Shown piece after piece: positions 46,192 to 58,024 of a DNA stretch of 64,000 bases. A model generated the notes under the pieces. The model was not told where the DNA came from. It saw only the letters and a program-made list of their open reading frames with translations, and did no database searches. Numbering within the stretch: the stretch's first letter is position 1; every line of letters begins with the position of its first letter. A program made the translations under genes and the position numbers. The stretch comes from Cyclospora cayetanensis (taxonomy: Eukaryota; Apicomplexa; Conoidasida; Eucoccidiorida; Eimeriidae), in NCBI RefSeq assembly GCF_002999335.1, contig NW_020312259.1:1-64000 (forward strand). Reading direction: 5' to 3'.

Positions 46192-49166
46192 CTGCAACAG
46201 CACAAGGAAGAACTCCCACACACCCTAAGTTTCGGGTCTTCGCTGCATACAGCTCAATAGCATACAGACACGCTCAATGCGGAATCTAACATGCAACTTC
46301 CCCAATACTCCAGAACTGGAGGACGTGCTATGCATGAAACCGATGTGAGTCCCATAAGGCCACATATGGCACTCTTCTTACTCTTCACTATCTCCAATAA
46401 GCTGATTTCCGCTTGGTTTCATCCTTTGGTACTTTTGGCTATGTAACGAGCGGTTTGTGATCGCGCGACTCGGGCCTCCGCGTCGTTCTGCTTACTTTTG
46501 ATGAACAAACGTTAGACAGGATTGATGGGTCCAGCACAGATCGGCAGGTTCAGGAGGATGCAAAAGTGCTCGAATTATGGCATTAGCGCCCTTGCACTAA
46601 CAGGCTAGCGCAACGTGCGGTATCGTGATAGCGAGGGGCGAGGGCGTCGCCATATGGAAACAAATGTACTATCACAGTGCCCAAGATGTTCACCTACAAG
46701 GTCTCTAGTGCGTCAAATAGACTAAACTTCCGAGGTCTAAGGATGAAAAATGTACGGAACCATGTATCGTACGGCAGACAGAGCACTTGAGACACAGCAG
46801 CCCGATTTTGCCGAGTGCCTCGAGCAGGAGCAGATCAAAAGCGTGCCAGTCGCCAGAAAGGATTACGAGATCGCATTCTGTCGACTCTTTCAACAAACAA
46901 GCCGCACTGAAGGAAGAAATGCGCCTTAAAACAGCCAGTCACTGAGTGGTGAAGACTGAGTTGGGGGACATCCTTCACGGGGCTGACTGAATGCTGCCGC
47001 TCCCCCCAATGGCACTACTATCTGCTTATACAAGTTTTTATGGATATGACTTATTGAAAATACAAACTACACTGATTAGCCTTCTAATTGGTGTATTTCT
47101 GCAGGCCTCCTGCTAGCTGTCCCACCATATGGGGAATGCCCAGGGACCGGGACACGCTCACTTCAATTTTGCGAAACAGGGCCTTGTTATCACCTATCCT
47201 GGTTATGCTTATTCTTGCCAATTCATAGATCCGTTTAGGATTCGGGATTGACTAGCGCCTTTTGTTCACTGCGGAAAGCTTTCGAAGGCGCTGCCTGGGA
47301 TGGTAGTCTGGAGCTTTGCCGCCTGCGTCTCATGATCCGTAGATGGACAAGCTTTCAAGAAAGCTTAATTGCTATTTTTCTACCACTGCTGCTATTTACA
47401 TTCATTCCTTATCTTGTAAGCTTGACGCCTTAGTCCCGTTGTGTCCGTGTGAACGGTGGGGGGCCGTATGTGTTGAGACAGGAAGAGTATGCTCATGCAG
47501 CTCGAACCGAAAAATTGTCTGCTTTAGATTTCAAATGCAATGACTGTACACTGTGGCTGCTGGGTCGACATATCTAGTGCATTGCGTAGCTACTCACACA
47601 ATACAACAGTGCATGACGTTTCAGTAGTTGGCTAAGCTACGTTTTGTAACTTCCCACTGTAGTAACTCTTAATCTGGGATGATTAAAGTGCTACTTGAGG
47701 AAGCTGTTCGTACGGCCTAGTTACTGCAGGATACAGTTGGCTCGCGCTACAATAAGAAGCAAGATTACATGCTAGTGCGCCAGGCGCAATGCCCAACTGC
47801 CTATAAATGTTAGCAGTGCATAGAGGATGCAACCGAGCACACTCTAGCTGTCTTTCCCCTCACGTCAGATTTACGAGAGGCAAGGTCAGGGGAATGAGGG
47901 ATGTGTCGAAGCATGGCTTTTGGATGTACACTCAATAGCACAATACGAAGTTCGTGTTGAGTGGGAAGGAAGTGTTTCCATTCAGAAATCTTGGAAAAGG
48001 CGTTACAGTGTTCTCTCAAAATAAATCGTGCTTCTATCTGGCCTAACCCCAACAGATATCTGGCATGAGAGACAGCTAGGATGCATGTAGCTTGACTCTT
48101 TAAGTGTCCCAAGTGTAAGGGTCCATCTAAGTTCATTGGAGAAAGGTATTGTCACATAGCTTGATAGAAAGTTATCGAGTGCTCTTCAAGGAAGAGCCCC
48201 CTCCCCTGCCCTTTCCTGTTGAGCTTCCGGCATGAGACGAAGGCCAGCTAGGGTGAGCGTTGCTGCGTCATTCAAGCCCTCCGAACATTCAGTCATCTGC
48301 TCCTGACATCTAGCGCATGTGCACCCGACAATCATTCTTATAGTATTGAGCTAACACTACTTCACGATCAGTAACATGCACAAACAGGCCAAACAAGTAG
48401 TCGTTACCCGACATACGATGCAGCGAATATTACTGGTGCAGTAGAAACTACCCATCTGCAGCTTGGCCCGCCACGGCATACATTTTTGTATCATGCAGCT
48501 AGGGCTGCTGTCCTCCAAGCAAAAAAAACGACAGCCGGGCTGCGCGACCCATGCTTAGCTTATCACTAGTCAGTAATCGCCGTAGTATCGAATGTCCCAG
48601 CCTGCCTGCCCGCGCTGCGAAAAGCAAGCAAGATTTCGGCCAATCGCCCGGTTCGCATTCTTCTCCTCCATAGCAGCAAATTCCTAGTATTCGTTCGTCA
48701 TAATAGCTATTTCTATGGAGAACTTTTGACTAATTAATTCTATTAGCTCACTAAAATGTCACAGGTTCCCCTGATTTCCCCTGGCTGCCTTATCAACGGT
48801 CGTCTGATGCGTCTGGGCACACTGCGCTTCATTTTGAGCGTCGCCTACTACCGCTATGAGATACAGATTTTACGCTGCAGTATGTGCTATGAAGCCAACT
48901 CTACGAATGGATGAGAGAAATGGAACCAAATATGCTTCAGCTACAGATTGTGAGCTATCCCACTGTTTTCACCCCCTTGCCACCCTCGAAAAGGGAAGGT
49001 GGCCCCACAAGCCACCTGGGACATGCCTCCATTGGAATCTACCTTTCACATCTATATTCAAGACTTTTTCTTATTCAGAATATTTGTGCATTCATATGGT
49101 AATACAAAGGGACCCCCCCTGGTTTGCCCGGCAGAAGAGCATAGTTGCCGCTTTTCAGCTGCAATC
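46192..49166. other. Long gene-poor stretch
   Basis: Nearly 3 kb with only short, unsupported frames (for example 47810-48136, - and 46705-46896, -). The 5' exon of the membrane-protein gene should lie at its left end and the promoter of the 49167 gene at its right. It contains one copy of the dispersed repeat (48200-48415). Otherwise I see nothing. Confidence 0.45.
48200..48415 (+). repeat. Dispersed repeat, copy A
   Basis: Shares with copies B-D a core that reads AGCTAGGGTG...GC..., then CATCTAGCGCATGTGCAC, then GTATTGAGCTAACACTACT, then a CAAACAGGCCAAAC segment. The copies are diverged, and I estimated boundaries by eye. It may be a solo LTR or a short non-autonomous element. Confidence 0.65.
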
Positions 49167-49937
49167 ATGTACTTTTGGAGTTTAAACGTTGGGCGGATGC
49201 TCGTGGCAGCCAGCTTGGGTGTCATTACTGCTACTTTTGTTGTAGGCACTACGACTGAGACATACCATTCCTGGTCAGATGCCACCGAGAACGGTGCTAC
49301 AGGGATTCTCACTGTGGAACCTAACGAGGATCTAGATTTCAATTACTCCGGACTTGACGGCGCATTAAATCCTGCAGAAAACCACCCAGCGGGCCTCTTG
49401 CACGGACACAATGCACCTGCTTCCAAAGAATCCTTGTGGTTTCGCGGCGATAACTTGGTTGTTTCGCCAGTGCCAGTAAATCTCCCACATAATGGAGCCC
49501 AAAGTGGACAGCACTTTCCTGATATAAGGCCCGGCATCCCCTTTTCCCCTCCAGGTGCATCAGCTCAGCACGAGCGTCCTTTGGAGCATAAAGGGAGTTC
49601 GCTGAGCCCTTCTGACGATCAGGAAATCACTATCGTGATACACAACACCCACCAGGAGTCGACGGTCAAGCCTTCCTCAGTGACGATTCATGGCCTGAGG
49701 ACGGCACTCTTATTATCAATTTTACTATACTGTGTTTCCGGATTCCCAGTGCTCATTGGGGTTCTTTTTCTGTCGTTTGCAACTCTCTTGTTACTCGCCG
49801 GAGCTCGTTATTTCGTGCGATCCTTGACTATCAAACCGGAAGGCAAACTCAGGACTAGAAGTCCAACTGTGGTCGTGATGAGAGCAAAAGGAGGCGCAAT
49901 GCCCGATCTTAATCTCAGGCGTCTAATGAAGAACTGA
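49167..49937 (+). CDS. Signal-peptide protein with C-terminal TM span
   Basis: The frame is open from 48999, but I start at ATG 49167. From there the protein begins with a typical signal sequence (MYFWSLNVGRMLVAASLGVI, then TATFVVG). The ATG sits just after a CTTTTCAG acceptor, so a 5' UTR intron is likely. About 256 residues: a Ser/Gly/Pro/His-rich ectodomain with few cysteines, a Lys/Ser linker, then a long hydrophobic region (LLLSILLYCVSGFPVLIGVL and a second half) that could form one or two spans, and a basic cytosolic tail of about 40 residues. Stop TGA at 49935-49937. It has no recognisable domain. A surface or organelle membrane protein is an inference from topology only. Confidence 0.6.
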   Translation: MYFWSLNVGRMLVAASLGVITATFVVGTTTETYHSWSDATENGATGILTVEPNEDLDFNYSGLDGALNPAENHPAGLLHGHNAPASKESLWFRGDNLVVSPVPVNLPHNGAQSGQHFPDIRPGIPFSPPGASAQHERPLEHKGSSLSPSDDQEITIVIHNTHQESTVKPSSVTIHGLRTALLLSILLYCVSGFPVLIGVLFLSFATLLLLAGARYFVRSLTIKPEGKLRTRSPTVVVMRAKGGAMPDLNLRRLMKN

Positions 49938-51356
49938 GCCATTATTACTATCTCTTGGGGGGGGGAATGGTTCAAATATCGTCTTGCTTCGTTTCTCTCC
50001 ACTGCGGCCGTGATGGGGGTTTTAGGTTTTGCATGCACTAATCCGAATTGTTAGATGTCACCGTGGTAGGTGCCTTTTGGTTTGGCCTATCTTTGATACT
50101 TGCGCTGTAGATGCCACGCTGGGTAGCTGTTGTTTTGTTTCTTCAGCTTCTAGCACCCGTGTGAATCGCTCTGCAATAGTAACTTGGTGCACCAGCAACA
50201 ACAGCATCAGTGACTGTGCCCTCAGTAAGATCCGCAACGCAGTTGGACGTTGCAGTGTCGCTCGAACTTGGATTATATCTTCTTAGTACTCATCCCCATA
50301 CTTCCGTAGCTTTTGCCAAAGTGCCTAGGGAGTAGGCGTTTGGTACAAGCCGTGTAAAATCTTTGGAGTAACTCGCATTTCAAGTCCAATGCAAAACTGA
50401 TGTAAAGGAATTTTGTTTTCTGTGAATGAGCTCCCATTTTATTTCTCCGCCTCTGAGAGGTTCGGCATTATGGGAAAGCCACAGCTAGGGTGCACCATGC
50501 TGCACCCTATGGGCACTCCGAGCAATCAAGGCTAGTTGCACATAGCATCTGGCGCATGTGTGTACGACGTTGTTTATTACAATATTAAGCTAATGCTACT
50601 CGGCAACAACAAACACATGCGGACCACCAGACCAAATAGTCAGCTGTTTGCTAGCTCTCTACTCGCTGCAAGTAATGTGGTAGAATATGACTGAGTGGAG
50701 CTCACCCCGATGTATCTTCCGCCTAACTGCAACACGCGCGCCCGTCTTCCGTGCTTTTCGGTCGTGGTCTGCTGCTTGCGGCGCGCAAGAGATCCCTCTT
50801 TATCGCCATGCCCCTGGCAAGCAGGATAGCGGGGAACAGCAAATATGAAAGGCAAAGTGGGGAAGGCCGTTGGGGAGGGATCGAGTGGAAGAGATTCGTG
50901 CACAGCCAGCAACGCGCAAGGGACCAAATAGAGACGTTTGCGGCTGTGCGACATCGGAGCGCTGAGATATGTGAGCTTCTGCCTACGTGCTATTGGATGC
51001 ACTTGGCGCCCTGAGAGAAGGCAAGAGAGTGGAATCCCCAAGTCCCATCTACTGTTGCTCCGTGGAGCAGGCCCTTTGCCGCAAGGTCTTCCGACGTTTA
51101 TTGCTACCGTACTTTCTGCTTTGCTTGAGATGTTCTGTGACATCAGTGGCACCACCAGTAGTGGTGCGGGCCAACATCGGAGAACAAGAACAAAATTGTG
51201 CAGAGGACGAGATGCACATTAGCTCACCAGTTTCTGCGTGTCTCAAAGCATATACTGCATGCCAGTACACTTGGTTTGGCAGAGCCTAGCCAAATAAACC
51301 TTTTAGCCTCAAGATTATGTGACCCAGGGATCCTAAAGTTGGCCTAAAAGGCCTGT
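49938..51356. other. Gene-poor stretch with dispersed repeat copy B
   Basis: Open frames overlap on both strands between 50640 and 51290 (up to 171 codons, -). They contradict each other and none has splice or family support. One repeat copy lies at 50450-50645. Confidence 0.45.
50450..50645 (+). repeat. Dispersed repeat, copy B
   Basis: Carries the family core: ACAGCTAGGGTGCACCATGC, then GCACATAGCATCTGGCGCATG, then ATATTAAGCTAATGCTACTC, then a CAGACCAAATAGTC segment. Order and spacing match copies A and C. Confidence 0.7.
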
Positions 51357-51566
51357 ATGCAAGCACAGGAGCCGCCGCAGCTCCAGCCGGGTAGCACCTC
51401 TGCTATCCTAGGGCCTCCCTCCACAAGCTCCGCTCCTCCCCCTCCTCCCCAAAGGCAGCCCAATTTTGGAATGGCGTTTATTGATGAGGTTTGGCAACGC
51501 AATATGCTCGTAGTGGTCTCCAGTGTGGGCCTAATACAGGCATGGAGAGATCTTAAACTCAAATAG
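51357..51566 (+). CDS. Small tail-anchored protein candidate, 69 aa
   Basis: ATG at 51357 to TAG at 51564-51566. The first half is Pro/Ser/Gln-rich and probably disordered (it includes APPPPPQRQ). The second half reads GMAFIDEVWQRNMLVVVSSV followed by GLIQAWRDLKLK, i.e. one short hydrophobic span with a basic C-terminus, as in tail-anchored proteins of mitochondria or ER. No family is recognised. The frame is short, but its composition is much more protein-like than the surrounding non-coding DNA. The opposite strand is also open here (51344-51571), which weakens the case. Confidence 0.4.
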   Translation: MQAQEPPQLQPGSTSAILGPPSTSSAPPPPPQRQPNFGMAFIDEVWQRNMLVVVSSVGLIQAWRDLKLK

Positions 51567-51654
51567 AACACGAACTCTCAAGCCTTCTCAGGCAGGCACT
51601 TAGCTCTTGATTCAGTACGAACGTAGGACAAAGCTGTTTTATCCTCTAAAGCAG

Positions 51655-51885
51655 CTCCACTCATTTCCGGCAGCGCCCCTCAAAGTTCCCGACATAGGGG
51701 GGGAAATAGTTAGAGTGCGCGTTGGTACACCCTCTAAGCACTCCCACCATCCATAGCTAGGTACACATGCATCTAGCGCACATGCACACAATACCGCGCC
51801 TTAGTGTATTCAAAGCTAACACTACTCTGCAGTTCATAAAATATTTAGACAGCTAAACCAGTTAGTCAATTCTTTCTACTTGTTC
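51655..51885 (+). repeat. Dispersed repeat, copy C
   Basis: Core elements: TAGTTAGAGTGCGCGTTGG, CTAAGCACTCCCA, CATCTAGCGCACATGCACAC, GTATTCAAAGCTAACACTAC and GCTAAACCAGTTAGTC. It lies directly next to the low-coordinate (3') end of the gypsy remnant, so it may be one of its LTRs. Confidence 0.7.
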
Positions 51886-51929
51886 GGTAATTGAAACTAC
51901 GGCAGTGTACAGGGCCTTGTTAAGTGTAG

Positions 51930-54880
51930 CTTAGGCAACTATGTTTTTCGTAATGCCTTGTTTGGATCTCTTGTGCTTTGGGTATATAGGCGTGCCCTAG
52001 CCAGCCGTTTTCTAGATGTTGTTTGTTGCGAATGGTGGCTGCTGAGCCCGCTCCGCCAGGTGAAGTCCTGGATGGGATAGGGGCTCTGCCGTGTACGTCA
52101 GGGATGCGAGAGAGCAACAGGCAGCCGAGTGTATTGCTGTATTATAAAGTTGCTCAATAGAAGGAAGAAAGTCATGCCAAAGCTTGGATTTTTGTAATAA
52201 TGGAGTCTCAAATATTGCAGCAATGCGTGGATGGTGTACTCTGTCAATCCATCTGCCTCGGTGGCTCAAAGTGCTGAAATTATGTCAAAATGTAGGCGTA
52301 TCAGGAAATCACAACCGAGCCCACAAACGAACTCAGAATGCTTCCCAAAATTGGTTTTCCTGGAGAATCTAAGCTTCCAGATATGAGATACGAGTAATTG
52401 AACGACCCCCTGAGCCGAGAGAGAGTTGAACCAAGAAATTAGAGGGCATATATACTTCGTGGGTCGTCCACGAAGTAGATGCCTTTCCCACCGCTGACCG
52501 TAAGTAGTCTGACATACAACTCTTTAGATGAATAAGCTCTGATACTCTCAGAGACCGGTAAAACCTTTTGCCGTTCTGGATTTTGGCAATTGCAGCAGAT
52601 TCTGGGTGTCACATACATAAGTCGCAGGCAAATTCGTAAAAAGCTGTGAATCATCTCTGACAAGACAAGCTGAGCTTTACTATAGCGAGCCGCTGGACGA
52701 TTGAGAGAGCACGCCAGCGACCACTTTAGTGATGGCCGTGATGTGCTCAACTGTCACTCCCGATTGCAGGAGGCGCTCAAGTCATGGAAAACAGCTGTGG
52801 GGTAATCAAAGTCCTGAAAACAGTTCAAAGGGTATAAAAAGGACCAATGGCCGGGTTGAACAATAAACTGATGTCCATGTAAGTGGCTCCGAAATTTACA
52901 CTCTTTCCTACACCAAGTAGATTTCCTTTGCCGAGCTGGAACCCCAGCTAGGTTACCGTGAAGCAATGGGTATAACAAGCAACAATTTGATGCTTGGAAA
53001 CACCCATACCCTTTCGAGAGACAATAGCACTCACCTGGAGGTCACTAGCACTAGCTTTCAGGAAGAGTTGGCACTCATAGTTGGGGTGGCACGGGACTGG
53101 AGGACTTCGAAGGTGGCTGCTCAGCGTCCTTGCTGCGGCGTCAGCCGCCTCCATCGAGGTCACACCAGCTTTTTCGTGAGCAGATTTGTTCACTGAAGAA
53201 TGGTCCAAGATTCCACGGAAATTTTCGATTATAAGGCGCAATTCCATAGAGCATCTCAACGACCTTGAGCATGCGTGAAGGCAAAAGCTGAGCCTCAGAT
53301 GTTTCAATTCATGCGATATCTGGCTAAGTTTCTGCAGCCAAGACACGGAATACCATAACACAAATGCAACCGTAAAAGACAAACACTTGCATGCCTTCAC
53401 ATACCACTGCTTGCCCCGCAGCAGCTGAAGCGTACACCGTAGGCACTGTCCGTGCTACTTAAAGCCTCGATTATCTACAAAGACGTCGTCCATGTGGAGC
53501 TGCAACCTGCCCTCCTCGATAGGGTCATAAACATTCAGACTACTTCGCGATTGTAGCTAAGCTGTGGCATTTTTCAATACGAGATGCACGTATACTCAAG
53601 ATCGCTAATGCGAGTGTGGGTCGCCATTTTTGTGCCTGTTATTGACGTGATTGGGGATATGCAAGAAGGCATCTATGAAGTCAAGTCTAAATCAGACTAT
53701 TCATGCGTTGATTCGTTAGGTAGTTCGCCAATTTGAGGACATGAAAAGTTCTGCCTCTCACTTACTTTATTTAGGGGCTCACAGTGAACGCCCATGCCCC
53801 ACTTTTATCATTTTCCCCCACCGTACCATGTCGTGACCAAAGGCTCAAAGCGATGTTCGTAAAAGGTTTCAAAAAGACACTATCGTTCAATCTTCTCTCC
53901 ATGCCGTAGGTGCTTCTCACACCACTGAACAGCTTGAGGCTGACCCGAGGATTAGCTCAATACAGTGTGCTGGATCACGAGCAGGTGGCCAGCCTGCTGG
54001 GAGCTCGTCCTTTTTTAGCGCCTTTCCAAAATTCCTTTTTGGGATTCCTGCTTTTCCTTGGCTGCAAGTTGGACGAATCCTTGATGGAGAAGCAGTTGCA
54101 CAGCCATTAAGATGAGACGCGTGCTCGGAGCCGTCTTATCGTACTGCGCTGCTGAGCCGTCCACATAAAAGGTGTGCTTCACCTTGCTGGATTAGCAACT
54201 CTGCTTCGCTCACAGTAAATGAAATATTTTTCCTTAACGAAGAGCACAAGGTGCTTTCTCGTAGTACGTCCTGGAACACTAGTCTCACACAGCACGCAGC
54301 TGTGGCTACACGAGCGCGCCCCGCTGGCTACCTCATGGTATTCGTAGGCTCAAGTAATGATGTGCGTATTGATATTCAAGTTCACGGACATCTCCGATAG
54401 GACACGACTCCGATTCGACGGTACATCTCTTTGCGACAGCCTTGCGTTGTGTCGCCCTTTAGCGCTACTGAGTGTTGGGGACTGCGCTAACGAGTGAATA
54501 GGAAGATGGTGCTTCTGTACCTCTTCTAAGATAATAGATGCTTCTTCACACTCGGTGTCGAGCAGGGCTAGTAAGCCTTGAACATTGCTGTGAGCTTGTT
54601 TCGGCACTGAATCGACCCACTGTTGGTCCCGATGTACAGCTGTGCCCTATGCAGCCCCTTGCACTGCTCCGGCCTGCATAGGGCAATTACCGAATCCCTC
54701 ATGCACCTTTGCTCGCCAAGCAGTGTGTCTTCGGTGAGCCCAGTTCCGTCATCCAAAGTTTTCGCCTTCAGCACTCGCTTACACTTTCGAATTATGTAAC
54801 CCAATAGCCTACAATGAATGCAGGTTTGCTGTGGTCTGTGGCACTTCGGGTAGGCCCTAAAAACCTCATTGATCAAAGAG
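51930..54880 (-). mobile_element. Decayed Ty3/gypsy-type LTR retrotransposon
   Basis: Read on the minus strand, gag-pol landmarks appear in the right order and spacing but in different frames with stops. A zinc knuckle CX2CX4(Y)X4C lies near 54840-54775, where Tyr replaces the usual His. A retropepsin-like ALLDTECEEASII follows near 54570-54530, with DTG changed to DTE. The start of RT (DELPAGWPPARDPAHCIEL) is near 54010-53940. RT-thumb/RNase H-like sequence (HLRSPPVPCHPNYE, LKASASDLQVSAIVS) spans 53150-53010, and GHQFIVQPGHWSFLYPLN is near 52880. An integrase HHCC-finger remnant (YVTPRICCNCQNPERQK) is near 52600, and the integrase-core end (LWHDFLPSIEQLYNTAIHS) near 52180-52110. The element cannot make a working polyprotein. 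Chromovirus-like elements have been reported from Eimeria genomes; a chromodomain was not seen. Confidence 0.8.
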
Positions 54881-55659
54881 CTACCAGCCTATATAGTGGT
54901 TTTTTTCGAACCCAAAATTTTATTTCTCCATATGCCGATTTAGTAGTAAACTTCCCCGCTAAAGTGTTCCGCTGTTGAACTGATACTAGCATTTAGCCAA
55001 CGAGTCAGGACTTATACAAAGGACTTAAACTGCAGTAAAATCTGCAGGCAGGTGACTCATTCCACATTAGTAGAGCCATTCTAGCTTGCTCCCTTCTCCA
55101 ATTATCATGCCCGAGAGAGTTTTGGTTCCTCTTCAGCTGGAATGTTGTACAAGGCAAAGTACACCTGCAATCAGCTGCGCAATCTTCCAGCACCTGTTCA
55201 TCCTTACGGCTGTCATTTTTTTTCTGTTCGTCCGAACCTTATGGATGCAGTCATAAACGCTTTATCGCCAGAGGGACAGGGCAATTCTACCAGCTGGGAA
55301 GCTACTGCGTTCATATGTGCATGCTGGCTAGCCTCTGCCGTCTAATTAGCCGTTTTGACACCGACAAGCTCCATCGTTACACGGTTTGCTTTTCTCCAGA
55401 GTGCTGCGAAGGAAAACGATATGAATTACTAGATGACTTGATCGACCCCAGACATCTGTTGTCGGGAAACCTGACACCCCACTGCATACACTGCCAGTGG
55501 ATGCAGTGGGGAACAGCTGCATCGAGCCGTGCGGTGCTACCAACCGTAGCGCTCCATATACGATTCCTGCAAGAAACCACTTATTCCAAGCTCACTTGAA
55601 AGTTAATATACAGTTATTAAATGTATCTTCAAAGGATCCATTACTCTCATGACCGCGCC

Positions 55660-55860
55660 TCTTCGAATCCCTCAAAGGGAAAAAGGACAGCTACGGTGAG
55701 CGTAGCTGCACTCGCCTAGCACTTAGTCCATTGACAGGTACTTGCACGTGGCCCTTGGTGCATAGACAGGCGGCATTGCATCTTCATGTGTCAAGCCGAA
55801 ACAACGGTGCAATAAATGAGAAATGAGAATAGATAGGTTAACGCGTCACTTTTTTCCCTG
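55660..55860 (+). repeat. Dispersed repeat, copy E (weak)
   Basis: The left part matches the family (GGGAAAAAGGACAGCTACGGTGAGCGTAGCTGCAC resembles the start of copies A-D), but the middle has drifted and only fragments fit. It lies on the high-coordinate (5') side of the gypsy remnant, opposite copy C. Confidence 0.4.
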
Positions 55861-56284
55861 TCTAGTATGAGTAGTGTAGTACAATTTGTGGTAGTTTAGC
55901 TTAGCACGCTACACAGGCCGTGTAATCCTTGCGCACGGGCCATGTTCATCTCCTCAGTAGCTGGCAATATGAGTCCAGAACTCTGCGAGTTGCAGGCAAT
56001 GAAGGAGAGGACTTTAAAAAGAAATACTCATTATCTGCTAAGCATAATTCTACTGAGTTTAAAACGAAGTGTCTGTCTACTGAGACCATTGATCGAGTGT
56101 TCTACTACGTGCTGTCGAGCCTACTACACTCATTCTTTCGAAGTAACGCTACCCTGCATGTCGAAAAGCCAGTTGTTCAATAATTTTAAATGAATTGCAT
56201 TGAGATTAGTATTAAGTGCCTGTGTGCAGTGTTGCCGGCTACAGGCCCTGTTTAGTCCCACCACGAAGAACTCAGATGCAGCGT

Positions 56285-56500
56285 CTCAGCTTCCCCTGCC
56301 AGCGCCCCTCAGATTTGCTAAACTGAGAGCAGTGGAAGAGCTAGGATGCGCGTAGCTGAACGTTATAAGCACTTGGAGCACTCGCAGGTAGTTTCACTCA
56401 GCACCCAGCGTACAGGATTCCGACCTGTTGTATCGATCTAACGCTACCCTGCATTGAATAGGATACACGAACGGGCAAACCGGCTGGTAAACTGTTTATC
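56285..56500 (+). repeat. Dispersed repeat, copy D
   Basis: Matches the family at CCAGCGCCCCTCAGA (shared with copy C), GAGCTAGGATGCGCGTAGCTGA, GCACTTGGAGCACTC, CGATCTAACGCTACCCTGC and GGGCAAACCGGCTGGTAAAC. More diverged in the middle than A-C. Confidence 0.6.
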
Positions 56501-58024
56501 GAATTCTTAATTTAATATAATGAGGGTAGTAGCAATCCCCTAAGCATTGAACCACCCATAATTGGAGTCTGGCTCAGTACAGATTGGCCCTCTATAGCAC
56601 TCCAGCTGGTTGCAGAACGAACAGTCAAATTAATAATTCAGAGCATAAGACTGCATTGACGCTTTGAACAATAACTATGCCAAGCTATGCCGAGTTAGAG
56701 TCATGGGGCAAGGGGGGCACATAGTGGGCTGCCTTCGATCCAGAAGCGAATCTTGTAGTGGTGCTTGGGAAGTATGGTAAATCGGAACCATTACACTACT
56801 TCGTCATGCATGCTAGCTTTAGACATTTCTAATCCTGGCGTAAGGAGATTTGAGGGCAAAGCTGCCATGCTTGCTGGTGGAAGAGGATTAGCCCCGCGCC
56901 ATGGAACGAACCTGCATGACGCCCCTGCAATGATTAAAGATTGAAGCTTCAGACTCAGAAGAAACAGTGCGCTGCTGCCTTTTTTTCCTACTATAACGGG
57001 TTCCTGAAGAGTCTAGGTCCGCCTAATTCCGGAATTGAGCTGCTTTTCGGGCCTTGTAAAAGCTCTTGGTTTCTGCGTTCTTTCGCAGTATTGAGCATTA
57101 AATCCTTTATGAATACTTGCATGGCAATGACACTTCGTGTCTGGACTATGGCTTTGCCAATTTTTGAGGGTGGCCATTTTTACCACTGCGCTGGTGGCTC
57201 CTGCTGAAGGAACCGCCAGTCCCCAGGGTGCTGCACCGGACGATGCACCCCTTGTTGTAGAAGTGGATACGGCAGGACCAGTGCAAGAGGAACCCGCATA
57301 AGTGAAGCAGCCCCAATTCGTGATATTGCACTCCTAAGAGGCTCTGTGCCCTCGGGGAATGGCCAGCGTCACAGTGGGACTACTCCTCATGGCAGTGGTA
57401 ATCGGTCACTTTTACAAGGTGTCAGCCCAAAATTAATTCGCTGGATAAGCATTCGCGGAATTCGCGGCTAGCGTGGTTCTTGGTAAAGAAGGTGAATCGG
57501 AAGAAGTCCGGTTTTTCCGGAGGTGAGCGCCGCGTGTTCTTCGTCCCGACTCTCCTTCCTGTAGCCGCTCCGATGCTGTGTAGCTTGGATTGTGGGGCTA
57601 GGATATCTTGCTAGGTCCACCCTGTATACTGTGTGGGTGCTACGAAGGTGTGTGCGCAGAAGTGTATGTGTTACTATTGTGATGGTTTTTAAGTATGTGA
57701 AATACGCGAAAAACACCCGTATCGGAGTAAATCTAAGATCAAGGCTTGCAGTTTTGGGTATATTTTGTTCCTTATTGGCCTAGCTAGATTGGGGAAAGCG
57801 AAGAAGCGCGTAGAGCTCGTCGCATCCCGACGAAGGAAGTAACGGTGCTCTTTAAGAAAATAAGGATTAAATATTTCCGTTCGCCTTCATTGCGTACGGC
57901 CCGTCGAACGATATTTCCCGTCACGAAGTATATTGGATGGGCCAAACAGCGCCACTCCGCTGTTCATGTGGAAACATGATGGGCTACACAAGCTGCACGT
58001 GGCGCACATCAAACGGTCATTTTC

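Larger units (their letters stand above)
54881..58024. other. Gene-poor stretch with repeat copies
   Basis: May hold the decayed gag part of the retroelement (to about 55.6 kb) and contains repeat copies E (weak) and D. Short frames occur, for example 55142-55345 and 55315-55599 (+), without family support. Near 57175-57300 one frame reads as a hydrophobic stretch followed by a Pro/Ala/Glu-rich piece. It ends in a stop without a start and may be a gene fragment. Confidence 0.4.

Noticed and set aside
46500..46590. Short + strand segment (SSTDRQVQEDAKVLE) recalling the integrase TDGQTERVN motif
   Set aside because: Too short and isolated. No other pol landmark lies next to it on the + strand.
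47810..48136. 108-codon minus-strand frame in gene-poor DNA
   Set aside because: Considered as a retroelement or host exon, but it shows no motif, no convincing splice sites and no partner.
50640..51290. Overlapping open frames of 87-171 codons on both strands
   Set aside because: They exclude each other, none has a recognisable domain, signal peptide or splice partner, and codon composition is not distinctive.
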